From AC-32 sp038236705 (GTDB lineage Bacteria > Actinomycetota > Thermoleophilia > Gaiellales > Gaiellaceae), in contig JBBRZN010000008.1 in NCBI GenBank assembly GCA_038236705.1, positions 1 to 64,000 on the forward strand: a stretch of DNA of 64,000 nt, read 5' to 3'. Shown piece after piece: positions 48,585-55,988 of the stretch (the first letter of the stretch is position 1; every line of letters starts with the position of its first letter). The notes below the pieces were generated by a model that did not search any database, was not told the origin of the DNA, and was given only the letters and a program-made list of their open reading frames with translations. The translations under genes and the position numbers were made by a program.

Positions 48585-48601
48585 GCCGGGCTAAGCCCGG
48601 C
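48585..48601. repeat. Dispersed palindromic hairpin, copy 4 (variant)
   Basis: GCCGGGCTAAGCCCGGC is the equivalent of copy 3 in the second duplication unit. The inner pairs have changed but the palindrome is retained, now perfect. Confidence 0.55.
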
Positions 48602-48657
48602 TCCGGCGGCGCTTCGTTGCGAGCCAGTAGCGGAAAACCCTCCGCTAGGCTCGTTGT

Positions 48658-48750
48658 GGAGCGGCATGGGCCCGGTGGCCCAGCTGGTCTTCAAAACCGG
48701 TGCGGTCGTGTAACCCACGGCTCGGTAGGTTCGACTCCTGCGCCGCTCCG
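48658..48750 (+). tRNA. selC: tRNA-Sec (anticodon TCA)
   Basis: The 93-nt gene has the 8-bp acceptor stem characteristic of bacterial tRNA-Sec (GGAGCGGC / GCCGCTCC), discriminator G, a long D-stem (GGGCC / GGCCC), anticodon loop CTTCAAA with TCA at 48691-48693, a long variable arm and T-loop GGTTCGACTCC. It reads UGA as selenocysteine together with SelA and SelB encoded upstream. Its 3' part, from 48689, is duplicated at 60145-60206 and inverted at 55770-55831, marking it as an integration target. The gene itself is intact. Confidence 0.95.
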
Positions 48751-48751
48751 T
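48689..48751 (+). other. attL core of the selC genomic island
   Basis: The sequence from the anticodon loop to one base past the discriminator is repeated in direct orientation at 60145-60207. Flanking bases differ on both sides. This is the usual crossover region for tyrosine integrases that target tRNA genes. Confidence 0.85.
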
Positions 48752-48754
48752 AAG

Positions 48755-48784
48755 CCGAAACCGGCGTGATCGGGCCGGTTTCGG
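48755..48784 (+). terminator. Hairpin after selC
   Basis: CCGAAACCGG and CCGGTTTCGG form a perfect 10-bp stem, five bases past selC. There is no clear T tract. It may end selC transcription or belong to the island end. Confidence 0.55.
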
Positions 48785-48785
48785 G

Positions 48786-48807
48786 CGAGTCCCGACGTCG
48801 GGACTCG
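48786..48807. promoter_or_regulatory. 22-bp perfect palindrome at the island left end
   Basis: CGAGTCCCGAC-GTCGGGACTCG is a perfect palindrome with no spacer. It sits between the selC hairpin and the arm-type repeats. It may be an operator or excisionase site of the element, or a second terminator stem. Confidence 0.4.
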
Positions 48808-48839
48808 TTCCGCTCAAGGGGGCTCAAGACCGCTGGAAG

Positions 48840-48870
48840 ACTGGCGCGACTGGCGCGCAACTGGCGCGCA
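48840..48870 (+). repeat. Arm-type direct repeats at the island left end
   Basis: ACTGGCGCG, ACTGGCGCGCA and ACTGGCGCGCA follow one another without a gap, 90 bp inside attL. The same 11-mer occurs twice at 60083-60105, just inside attR, and inverted at 49573-49594 and 55641-55661. Confidence 0.7.
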
Positions 48871-48931
48871 CGGCCCCGCCTCACCGCCCAGCCCTCTTGC
48901 GCAGGCGTGAGCGGGAATCCAGACTGGGTGC

Positions 48932-49399
48932 ATGTTTTTGCGAACGCTGACCGCGATAGCTGCGGCAGTCTTTGCGGTCTTCCTGCTACCGAGCGCAGTC
49001 GGAGCGGACGATGCGCTGTGGGGGAATCGACTGACGGTGGCCGCAGGGTTTGGCAACCACGGGACGCGAATCCACGTCCTTATCAGGTACTCGGTTTGGC
49101 CGCCGAAAAGCTGCCCGTCAATGAAGCCCTCGTTCTACGATCCTCCCGAGGAGATCAAAGCGTTTTGGTCTTCCCGCTGCGCCCGATACCGAGCGCAGCG
49201 GGCGCGCCTGATCCTTCGCATCTTTCGCATCTCGCGCCCGCACGGCCTTGCACTGAGGAGAGACAAGCGCGTCCACGGGCCACTCTCCTACGTGCCCAAT
49301 AACCCGTTTGACACTGGCGGCTCGTGGGCCACGGATGTCTACACCGTGCAGTTTGGACCGGTTGCTATAGCGGCGAGTACACGATTCGGGCGACGCTAG
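48932..49399 (+). CDS. Secreted hypothetical protein, C-terminus probably frameshifted
   Basis: The frame encodes 155 residues with a signal peptide (MFLRTLTAIAAAVFAVFLLPSAVGADD). The mature part contains FGNHGTRIHVLIRYSVWPPKSCP and NNPFDTGGSWATDVYTVQ. After 49350 the annotated frame becomes low-complexity (AIAASTRFGRR). A neighbouring frame instead gives W-T-G-C-Y-S-G-E-Y-T-I-R-A-T-L-V-D-P-Y-G-R-P and ends with a Cys at 49455, which looks like the natural C-terminus. A one- or two-base indel near 49350 is therefore likely. The function is unknown. It is the first gene of the island. Confidence 0.55.
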   Translation: MFLRTLTAIAAAVFAVFLLPSAVGADDALWGNRLTVAAGFGNHGTRIHVLIRYSVWPPKSCPSMKPSFYDPPEEIKAFWSSRCARYRAQRARLILRIFRISRPHGLALRRDKRVHGPLSYVPNNPFDTGGSWATDVYTVQFGPVAIAASTRFGRR

Positions 49400-49572
49400 T
49401 GGACCCCTACGGCCGCCCCAACTTCTCCGTCCACCACAGGTTCGTGTGCCGCTGAGGACTATGCCCGACACCGACGGCTTCGAGTCGAGCACGTGCTCCA
49501 CGACCTGCTCGCCGACCCGAGCACCGGTTCCCGTAACCGGTACAGGGCATAAACCCGCTGCTAATGCGGGGG

Positions 49573-49594
49573 TGCGCGCCAGTCGCGCGCCAGT
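49573..49594 (-). repeat. Inverted arm-type repeats inside the island
   Basis: TGCGCGCCAGT and CGCGCGCCAGT are adjacent inverted copies of the ACTGGCGCGCA motif. No tRNA-Sec core copy is recognisable next to them, so they may mark a lost attachment site. Confidence 0.55.
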
Positions 49595-49633
49595 CGTCAG
49601 GCGGCGGCGGAAATCGCGTCGCCAGACGCGGGG

Positions 49634-49747
49634 TCAGGCAGCGCCGATTGCACGAACCTCACGAATGTAGGGCTCATGCTGCTCTTCCGGCATTCGTGCA
49701 ATCGAGAGCTCGACAAGCTGAAGAACGAGGGCGCTTACTTCCTGCAT
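49634..49747 (-). CDS. 37-residue small protein coupled to the HTH gene
   Basis: An ATG at 49747 overlaps the end of the 116-residue HTH gene. It encodes MQEVSALVLQLVELSIAR, then M-P-E-E-Q-H-E-P-Y-I-R-E-V-R-A-I-G-A-A. The acidic, amphipathic sequence has normal codon usage. The overlap suggests translational coupling. No family is recognised. Confidence 0.4.
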   Translation of the reverse strand: MQEVSALVLQLVELSIARMPEEQHEPYIREVRAIGAA

Positions 49748-50085
49748 CGTGAACGTGTCGAGACCGGGCGGCGACGGAGTGCAAGGTCGAGCACGCGGGA
49801 GGCAGCGGCCATTCGCACAGACTCACTGCCCGCATCCTGCGCGAGGTGGAGAATTGATCGTGCCGCCGCGAGCGAGCCGTCGACGAGCAGGCCGCGAACC
49901 CGATCGATCATCTGCTCACGCTCCTCGAGGACACGGGACAGGAAGGCAGGCTCGGCCATTCTCCGTGCGACGGTTGCCCTGGAGACGCGGCCTACTCGAG
50001 CGGCCTCGGAGTAGCTGGCGCCTCCGACAAGCGCGCTGATGATGACCTCGTCCCGGTGACGCTTTCCGTTCGCATTCGTTCTCAT
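49735..50085 (-). CDS. HTH DNA-binding protein (terminase small-subunit-like)
   Basis: The 116-residue basic protein has a homeodomain-like helix-turn-helix: DEVIISALVGGASYSEAARVGRVSRATVARRM, residues 12-45. A helical region follows (FLSRVLEEREQMIDRVRGLLVDGSLAAARSILHLAQDAGSESVRMAAASRVLDLAL). The combination of an N-terminal HTH and a helical dimerisation part resembles phage terminase small subunits and small element-encoded HTH proteins. Its place near the left end of the island fits a mobile-element origin. No terminase large subunit or capsid gene is present. Confidence 0.6.
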   Translation of the reverse strand: MRTNANGKRHRDEVIISALVGGASYSEAARVGRVSRATVARRMAEPAFLSRVLEEREQMIDRVRGLLVDGSLAAARSILHLAQDAGSESVRMAAASRVLDLALRRRPVSTRSRCRK

Positions 50086-50725
50086 CCGTCGTCACACGAA
50101 GTATCGCCTAGGCAAACGCGGACTACTTCGGGTATGCCGCGTTGGAGTCGCTGCTTTCAGGCGGAACCGCGAGGCATCCCGCGGAAGCTCGATGCTTGCA
50201 GAACGCTCGCAGTCTCTGGCCCCTACAGCGCTCGACTTCACCCTCCAGACCATCGCCATCAACGACGTGCCTCGCTCCGCACTCGGGTTTGACTCGCAGT
50301 GGCCCTGGCTCACCTGCGTCGCTTCGCCCATCGACGAAGAGCTTCCGGGTCGTATGGCGCGCCATTGCCCGTTCTGGCCCGCGACCTCCGACCTGTCACG
50401 CCGGAAGTCGCCGGTTCGAGTCCCGTCGCTCCCGTAAAACTCCCTGCAAATCAGCATACTGTGTTGTCGGTTCAGACGCCAGATCTGGGCCGAGTACACA
50501 GACTTTCTCGCGCAGCCGCCCGCAAGCAGGCCAAACCGGGTGCGGAGTGCTCGACTTCAAGCCGATTCAGGCCGAGTTCTGGCCGGCCACTAAGGTGGCG
50601 TCCGACGACGCGAAACGACCGGAGGTCACGCCGGCGCCGGCAGGTTCGCCGCCGAGGGAGGAAGTGTTCCCGGACGACGCGCTCTCGGGGAGACGAGCGA
50701 CGCTGCACAGAGGGTCCGGACGCTG
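50086..50725. other. 640-bp stretch without a supported gene
   Basis: Several overlapping ORFs cross this stretch on both strands but none has recognisable domains. Some translate through the tRNA-Asp remnant at 50392-50435. The region also contains the upstream part of the cyclase-type regulator gene. It is best read as island debris. Confidence 0.5.
50392..50435 (+). pseudogene. tRNA-Asp 3'-half remnant, copy 1
   Basis: CCTGTCACGCCGGAAGTCG continues to CGAGTCCCGTCGCTCCCG. This is the anticodon loop (GTC), variable loop, T-arm and 3' acceptor strand of a tRNA-Asp. The 5' half is missing and the anticodon stem is imperfect. A second copy with three differences over 44 nt lies at 53744-53787. 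Confidence 0.65.
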
Positions 50726-53338
50726 ATGGAAGTAGACGTGTTGCCGGGAGGGTCGCATGATCACGTGCACATGCGGCGCGACCTTCCCTCCGGGACCGTC
50801 ACCTTCCTCTTCACAGACGTCGAGGGCTCGACCAAGCTCCTCCACGAGCTCGGCGCCGGGGCCTACGCGGAGAAGCTCGCCGAACACCGGAGGGTCGTGC
50901 GGGAAGCGTGTACCGCTCGAGGCGGTGTCGAAGTCGATACCCAGGGCGACGCCTTCTTTGTCGCTTTCTCGACGGCACCCGACGCACTCGAGGCCGCACA
51001 GGCGATTACGGAGGAACTCGCGTCGGGACAGATCACCCTCCGGATCGGCCTGCACACGGGAACGCCGCTCCGCACCGAGGAGGGCTACGTCGGCGAGGAT
51101 GTCCATTTCGCGGCCCGTGTCGCCGCCTCTGGCCACGGTGGCCAGGTCGTCCTCTCGCAGCGGACTCGCGTCCTGCTCGACGAGGGCTACGCGATCGTCG
51201 AGCTCGGCGAGCACCGCCTCAAGGACATCCCCGAGCCAGTCGCGATCTACCAGCTCGGCGACGGCCGGTTTCCGCCGCTCAAGACGATCTCGAACACGAA
51301 CCTCCCCCGGCCGGCGAGCTCCTTCGTCGGGAGGGAGCGCGAGCTTTCCGAGCTGCTTGCCCGCATCGAGGGTGGAGCGAGGCTCCTCACCCTCACCGGC
51401 CCCGGCGGCTCCGGGAAGACGCGGCTCGCCCTCGAGGCGGCCGCGACGCTCGTTTCGGAGTACAAGGCGGGCGTCTTCTGGGTCGGGCTTGCCTCGCTCC
51501 GCGACCCCGTGCTCGTGACCGACACGATCGCCCGGACGCTCGGCGCCAAGGACAGCCTCGCCGAGCACATCGGCGAACGGGAGCTGCTCCTCCTGCTCGA
51601 CAACCTCGAGCAGGTGATCGAGGCGGCGCCCGAGCTCTCGAGTGTCCTGCAGCGCTGCCCCAACCTGACCCTGCTCGTGACGAGCAGGGAGCTCCTGCGT
51701 GTGCAGGGCGAGGTGGAGTATCCGGTGCCGCCGCTCGCCGAAGTCGAGGCCGTCTCGCTCTTCTCCGAACGCGCCCAGACAACGGCGAGCGACTACATCG
51801 CCGAACTCTGTCGGCGCCTGGACAACCTGCCGCTTGCGGTCGAGCTCGCCGCCGCCCGCGCGAAGGCGCTCTCCCCCGCGCAGCTCCTCGAGCGCCTCTC
51901 CCAACGCCTCGACCTCTTGAAGGGCGGCCGCGACGCGGACCCCCGCCAGCAAACTCTGCGGGCGACGATCGAATGGAGCCACGACCTACTCACAGAAGAA
52001 GAACAGCAGCTCTTCCGCCGCCTCTCCGTCTTCGCAGGCGGCTGCGCGCTCGAGGCAGCCGCAGAGGTCTGCGACGCAGACGTTGACCCCCTGCAGTCGC
52101 TCGTCGAAAAGAGTCTCCTTCGCTTTTCGAACGGTCGGTACTGGATGCTCGAGACGATTCGGGAGTACGCGAGCGAGCGGCTCCAGGAATCGGAAGAGGC
52201 TCATGCGGTGCGGCGACGCTTCTTCGACTCGCTCCTGGCGCTCGCCCGAGAGATTGAGTTCGGATCCAGGCAACGCGAGTGGCTGGAACGTGTTCAGGCT
52301 GAGCACGAGAACGTACGCGCCGCACTGCACGTCGCACCATCTCCGGAGATTGGTCTCCTTCTCGCGGCCGACCTCGTTGAATTCTGGATCTGCAAGGGCC
52401 ATGTCCGAGAAGGGCGCTTGCGTATCGAGGAACTCCTGGAGGTCGCCACTGGAGCGCCCGAAGAGATCCGAGCGAAGGGCACTCTCGTGGCCGGCGAGCT
52501 GGCTGTCATTCAGGACGATTACGCTGACGCTGCAGCGCTACTCAACGCAGCAGAGAGGCTGTTCGCCCGGGCGGACGACGCCGCGGGCCGCGCACGCCTC
52601 TTCCTTGTCCGAGGCTGGATGGCGTTTCTCACTGGAGACCTCGAGGCCGCTGTCGCCTTCCTCGAGCAGGGATTGCAGAGGATCGACGCCGCGCGCGGTC
52701 GCCATCTCCTCCCCCGCGCACTCCGCATGCTCGCGGTGGTCGAACGCCGTCGCGCCAACGACGAAAGGGCCACGGTGCTCGAGGAGCGGAGCCTCGCTGC
52801 GTTTCGAGAGCTGGGTGAGGAGTTCGGCGTAAGCATGATCCTCTCGGACATGGCCTGGACCGCGCTGTGTCGCGGCGACTACGAGCGCGCGAGGCGCCTG
52901 GCCAATGAGAGTCTCGCTCCCTTCGGCGGGTCGATCGGGGCGTCGGCCGATCCGGCGACGGAGCACACGCTCGCTCTGGCGCTCTTCGGCGTCGGGGAGC
53001 GAACGGACGCGCTCGAGCTCGCGCAGCGGGCGCTCCGAGCCGCGTTGGATCGGCACGACGTCGTCTGTGGTTCGGCGCTCCTGGATCTTCTCGCGGCAGT
53101 AGCGGCAGAATCAAATGCCGACGTTCGGGCTGCGAGACTCACAGGCGCGGCGAATGGCCTGCTCGAACGAGTTGGCGCCTCGGCGAAGGAACTCGAAGCA
53201 GCCCGAGCGGTCTACGCCCCTATCCTTGACCGCGCAAGCGAACGGGCGGGAAGCACGCTGTGGCAGGCCGAGCTCGCCTTCGGCGCTGCGCTTGGGTTCA
53301 GGGAGTCCGTGGAATATGCGCTCCACGGAGATGCCTAG
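50726..53338 (+). CDS. Class III cyclase / NB-ARC-type ATPase / TPR regulatory protein (island cargo)
   Basis: The 870-residue protein has an N-terminal cyclase domain (GTVTFLFTDVEGSTKLLHELG; VDTQGDAFFVAFSTAPDALEAAQAI; LRIGLHTGTPLRTEEGYVGEDVHFAARVA). An AP-ATPase/STAND NTPase follows (SSFVGRERELSELLARIEGGARLLTLTGPGGSGKTRLALEAA; LLLLDNLEQV; LLVTSRELL; DNLPLAVELAAARAKALSP). The C-terminal 400 residues are TPR-like. The first metal Asp (FTDVEGST) and second (GDAFF) are present. The true start may be the ATG at 50771 (MRRDLPSGTVTF). Such proteins are presumed signal-gated regulators. Here the gene is bracketed by two tRNA-Asp 3'-half remnants. Confidence 0.87.
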   Translation: MEVDVLPGGSHDHVHMRRDLPSGTVTFLFTDVEGSTKLLHELGAGAYAEKLAEHRRVVREACTARGGVEVDTQGDAFFVAFSTAPDALEAAQAITEELASGQITLRIGLHTGTPLRTEEGYVGEDVHFAARVAASGHGGQVVLSQRTRVLLDEGYAIVELGEHRLKDIPEPVAIYQLGDGRFPPLKTISNTNLPRPASSFVGRERELSELLARIEGGARLLTLTGPGGSGKTRLALEAAATLVSEYKAGVFWVGLASLRDPVLVTDTIARTLGAKDSLAEHIGERELLLLLDNLEQVIEAAPELSSVLQRCPNLTLLVTSRELLRVQGEVEYPVPPLAEVEAVSLFSERAQTTASDYIAELCRRLDNLPLAVELAAARAKALSPAQLLERLSQRLDLLKGGRDADPRQQTLRATIEWSHDLLTEEEQQLFRRLSVFAGGCALEAAAEVCDADVDPLQSLVEKSLLRFSNGRYWMLETIREYASERLQESEEAHAVRRRFFDSLLALAREIEFGSRQREWLERVQAEHENVRAALHVAPSPEIGLLLAADLVEFWICKGHVREGRLRIEELLEVATGAPEEIRAKGTLVAGELAVIQDDYADAAALLNAAERLFARADDAAGRARLFLVRGWMAFLTGDLEAAVAFLEQGLQRIDAARGRHLLPRALRMLAVVERRRANDERATVLEERSLAAFRELGEEFGVSMILSDMAWTALCRGDYERARRLANESLAPFGGSIGASADPATEHTLALALFGVGERTDALELAQRALRAALDRHDVVCGSALLDLLAAVAAESNADVRAARLTGAANGLLERVGASAKELEAARAVYAPILDRASERAGSTLWQAELAFGAALGFRESVEYALHGDA

Positions 53339-53743
53339 CTGCCGTTCGTTCCCGGCACCTTCCTCCTCACCGCCACGGCGCTGGCAGAGCACTTCGAACC
53401 GGCCGGTATCGTCCTGGCTCGCGAGGCCCGCATCGCTCTGTTGGCCGAGATACCAGGCCGTCTACACGCGTACTCCACAGGGCTCTACCGGCGGCAGCGG
53501 GCCGTAGCCGGTCACAGCCTGTCGCTGGTCGGGGAGGACAGTGCGGTGGATCTCCTCGCTTCTGGGTACCTCGCGGTCGGCGTTGTCTTGGCAGACGACG
53601 AATCGATGGGGCCAGGATGGGGTGGGCCCGTCGTGCAAGGGTGTGCCAAGCCGTAGAAGCGAGCGCTCGACGCTTCGCCAAACTCTCTGTTATTCGGGCT
53701 CTTCCGGGTAGTCCGGTGAAGAATCGTGGCGGCGCCTGCGCGG

Positions 53744-53787
53744 CCTGTCACGCCGGAGGTCGCGGGCTCGAGTCCCGTCGCTCCCGT
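53744..53787 (+). pseudogene. tRNA-Asp 3'-half remnant, copy 2
   Basis: CCTGTCACGCCGGAGGTCG continues to CGAGTCCCGTCGCTCCCG, the anticodon loop to 3' acceptor strand of tRNA-Asp (GTC). No 5' half is present. It is in the same orientation as copy 1 at 50392-50435 and is followed by a bulged hairpin, as is tRNA-Leu. Confidence 0.65.
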
Positions 53788-53794
53788 TCGCCGC

Positions 53795-53831
53795 CCGAAG
53801 TCCGCCCACTTCGTGGGCATGACGACTTCGG
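53795..53831 (+). repeat. Bulged hairpin downstream of the tRNA-Asp remnant
   Basis: The outer stem CCGAAGTC / GACTTCGG encloses the inner stem GCCCAC / GTGGGC (loop TTC). The internal loop is a single C opposite ATGAC, identical to that of the hairpin after tRNA-Leu (30668-30714). The stem sequences differ but remain paired. Confidence 0.65.
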
Positions 53832-53977
53832 CCGGCTTCATCTTTGGATTCCGTCCATCGAGCCGCGTCCGCCTGTCGGCCGCGGCGGCGACCGAGCGAG
53901 GATTCACAAACGCGGCGCAAAGGCCCATTGACAGTGCGCGGGGTCCGACACCCTTACTCTTGTCCCGCGCCTCCGGT

Positions 53978-54934
53978 TTATGGAGAGATCGTCGCCAAGT
54001 AGGTGTTGTCCTTGTCCGTCGCCGTCGTCCCGGAGAAGAACGACGTGAACGTTGTGCCGATCGAGTCCAGGCCCTCGTAGTCGCCCAGGAAGTGGCCTCT
54101 GGAGATCGGGGCGTTCTCGATGTCGAACGGTCCGCCCACGTGGCTCTCCGCCCAATTCGCCGGGTCGGTGCAGTCAGAGGTCGGATGGCAGTGAATGAAC
54201 CACTGGTCTGTCGGGAGCCCGGGGTCGGGAGTGTTGTTGCGGAAGTCGTAGTAGGTGACTCCCACCGTGCCGTCGCTCGCCACGTGAACAGACGGCGTGA
54301 AAGCCTGGACGTCCCCGGGCGACCGATCGATCCGTGACAGCGGCGACCAGGTGAGGCCGCCGTCGGTGGACTCCGTGAAGACGATCGTGCTGTGCGGCTT
54401 CGACTTGGTCTTCCCGCTGCCGAAGCTGTCTCCCCACACGGCATAGAGGTTGCCGTAGCCCGGGCTCGTCGGGTTGAGGTCGACCGCGATGTCTGGCAAA
54501 CCGCCACCGGCTCGCACAGACCTACCGGTTTCAGGGTCGAACGCCCGCACGGCCCGCTCGGGGGCTACTTCGATTGGCTCCGACCAGGTCTCCCCATGGT
54601 CGGCCGACCGCTGGACCTGGATATCGAATCCCGGGGAGTTCTTGCCCGAGCCCTGGGCGAAGTCGAAGATATCGACGAGAGTCCCATCTGGGAGCACAGC
54701 GATCTGATTCCCGATCGTGCCTGTGAGGCTGGTCCGTTGCTGGATGGTCCGCGGCGGATCCCAGGTCTGGCCGCCGTCGGTGGTGCGAGAGAACAGCGTG
54801 TCGCCGCGGAAGGCAAACGAGTGTTCGGCGTTGACGCTCTTCGCCTCACCCGGCTTCCGAATCCGATCCCATACCGCGTGAGCCGCCTGCCAGCCGCGTG
54901 CCGAGGCGCGGAGACGGAACGGCCGTTCCAGCAC
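53978..54934 (-). pseudogene. 5'-truncated sialidase/BNR-repeat protein gene
   Basis: The frame encodes the C-terminal three quarters of a beta-propeller with Asp-box (BNR) repeats: SRTTDGGQTWDPPRTI, QRSADHGETWSEPIEV and FTESTDGGLTWSPLSRI. Exo-sialidases and related glycoside-binding proteins have this fold. Homologous sequence appears to begin at about A-V-W-D-R-I-R-K-P-G; upstream residues (MLERPFRLRASARGWQ) are out of character and there is no signal peptide. The 5' end is lost at a junction near 54900, where an unrelated truncated gene begins on the other strand. Confidence 0.7.
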
Positions 54935-55434
54935 TGCCCCAGGCCGGCGTCGGGTTCCCCACCATCCCCGGCGTCACCTACAACGGGCGCACGACCACCG
55001 GCGACCTGTTCGACTTTGGGTCAATGTTCGTGCAAGGCATCCTGACGACCCTGCCCCCGCTGCTCCTGGGCTCGCCGTATCCGGTCTTCGTGCCGACGAC
55101 GGATGCCGACGGGAACGATGTCGCCGGCATCCGTCTACCGGAGATCGCCGTGCCGGTGGCGACCTATTCCGGCTGGAACGTGCGCGCGGCCGCGTTCGCC
55201 GGTGACGACCTGTGTGACGCGTTCGGCCAAAAGATCGACTTCGCCCAGACGACGGCCGAGCGGCTGGCCTCCGGCGACCCGCGGCTCTCGATCGAGGAGC
55301 GGTACCGCAACCACGGGAAGTACGTCAGCGAGGTCGCGCACGCGGCGAACAGCTTGTATAAGGACCGCCTGCTGCTCGACGAGGATGTCGAGCGTTACGT
55401 CGATGCGGCGGCCGAAAGCAGCATCGGCAAGTAG
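54933..55434 (+). pseudogene. 5'-truncated alpha/beta-hydrolase domain protein gene
   Basis: The reading frame encodes the C-terminal about 165 residues of an actinobacterial alpha/beta-hydrolase-type protein: VPTTDADGNDVAGIRLPEIAVPVATYSGWNVR, DAFGQKIDFAQTTAERLASGDPRLSIEERYRNHGKYVSEVAHAANSLYKDRLLLDEDVERYVDAA. The catalytic N-terminal region is missing. No ribosome-binding site or natural start is found. Its upstream boundary coincides with that of the truncated sialidase on the other strand. Confidence 0.7.
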
Positions 55435-55640
55435 TTCGAACGATCAAGCCGCCACGCGCGTCGCGCATTCTCGGCGCTCGTGGCGGCTTTGACCAAGGCG
55501 TCCTCGAAGCAGCCGCGACGGCCGCACCTCTTCGTCGGGCTGTCCGTGCATGTTTGCGTCCAGGGCAACGGCTACTGGGCGGGCAGGGCCGATACCTTCG
55601 GTTCCACCGCCGCGTGCGCGGTCACCCGCGGCCGCAAAGC

Positions 55641-55661
55641 GCGCGCCAGTCGCGCGCCAGT
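55641..55661 (-). repeat. Inverted arm-type repeats beside the internal att copy
   Basis: GCGCGCCAGT and CGCGCGCCAGT are inverted copies of ACTGGCGCGC. They lie 108 bp from the inverted core, a distance and orientation similar to those of the repeats at the island left end relative to attL. Confidence 0.65.
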
Positions 55662-55769
55662 GCGTCGGCGTGTCAGGGGGTCCCCAGCCGCGTCAGTGCG
55701 CCGCGCGCGAGCGCGAATCGGTGTCGGCGAGCCAACCCGTTTGCCTCGGTTACGCGGTTTCTGGCTCTA

Positions 55770-55831
55770 CGGAGCGGCGCTGGAGTCGAACCTACCGAGC
55801 CGTGGGTTGCACGACCGCACCGGTTTTGAAG
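55770..55831 (-). other. Inverted internal copy of the tRNA-Sec att core
   Basis: The minus strand matches the 62-nt core of selC at 60 of 62 positions; the two differences are single substitutions in the variable arm and acceptor region. The tRNA 5' half is absent. It marks a second integration event or a rearranged island end. Confidence 0.8.
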
Positions 55832-55856
55832 GTCTGACGAGCGAAGCGCGGTTAGC

Positions 55857-55887
55857 TACAGGAGCGGCTTTTCGGGCCGCTCCTGTA
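55857..55887. terminator. 12-bp hairpin
   Basis: TACAGGAGCGGC and GCCGCTCCTGTA form a perfect 12-bp stem around TTTTCGG. The stem contains GGAGCGGC, the same octamer as the selC acceptor strand. It may be a terminator-like stem. Confidence 0.45.
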
Positions 55888-55894
55888 CGTCCAA

Positions 55895-55924
55895 GTGCGC
55901 TCAGGTGCGCTCAGGTGCGCTCAG
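55895..55924. repeat. Three 10-bp tandem repeats
   Basis: GTGCGCTCAG is repeated three times without interruption. Confidence 0.7.
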
Positions 55925-55988
55925 GTCGGTACCAAATCCAGTACCAGTCAGGCAGGGAGCGGTTTCGTGCCTCCATGGTCTCCTCCGA

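Larger units (their letters stand above)
48244..48685 (+). repeat. Diverged tandem duplication upstream of and into selC
   Basis: Two units of roughly 215 bp (48244-48457 and 48469-48685) are clearly related. Both begin with GAACCCCT, share GAGCCTC and a GCCG...AGCCCGGCTCCGGCGGCG segment, then an almost identical stretch of about 85 bp (CGCTTCGTTGCGAGCCAGTAGC and beyond) that enters the first 28 bases of tRNA-Sec. Unit 2 continues into the intact selC; unit 1 stops at the tRNA D-arm. The shared segment includes a small hairpin, AGCGGA-AAACCC-TCCGCT. No gene is seen in this 450-bp stretch. Confidence 0.75.
53339..53977. other. 640-bp stretch with tRNA remnant and hairpin, no supported gene
   Basis: Directly after the regulator stop the same frame stays open for about 105 codons (P-G-T-F-L-L-T-A-T-A-L-A-E-H-F and so on) without a start or known domain. 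The rest contains the tRNA-Asp remnant at 53744-53787 and the bulged hairpin at 53795-53831. ORFs reading G-L-E-P-A-T-S-G-V-T-G on the minus strand are translations of the tRNA remnant. Confidence 0.5.
55435..55988. other. 554-bp non-coding stretch with internal att copy
   Basis: This stretch holds inverted arm repeats (55641-55661), the inverted tRNA-Sec core (55770-55831), a 12-bp hairpin (55857-55887) and three 10-bp tandem repeats (55895-55924). ORFs across it contain A-L-E-S-N-L-P-S-R-G-L-H-D-R-T-G-F-E-G, a translation of the tRNA core, and are not genes. Confidence 0.6.

Noticed and set aside
50092..50499. 135-codon minus-strand ORF upstream of the cyclase-type regulator
   Set aside because: It overlaps the tRNA-Asp remnant, has no ribosome-binding site and no recognisable domain.
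53512..54507. Long minus-strand ORF containing G-L-E-P-A-T-S-G-V-T-G-R
   Set aside because: This string is the translation of a tRNA-Asp 3' half, and the rest runs out of frame through the sialidase gene.
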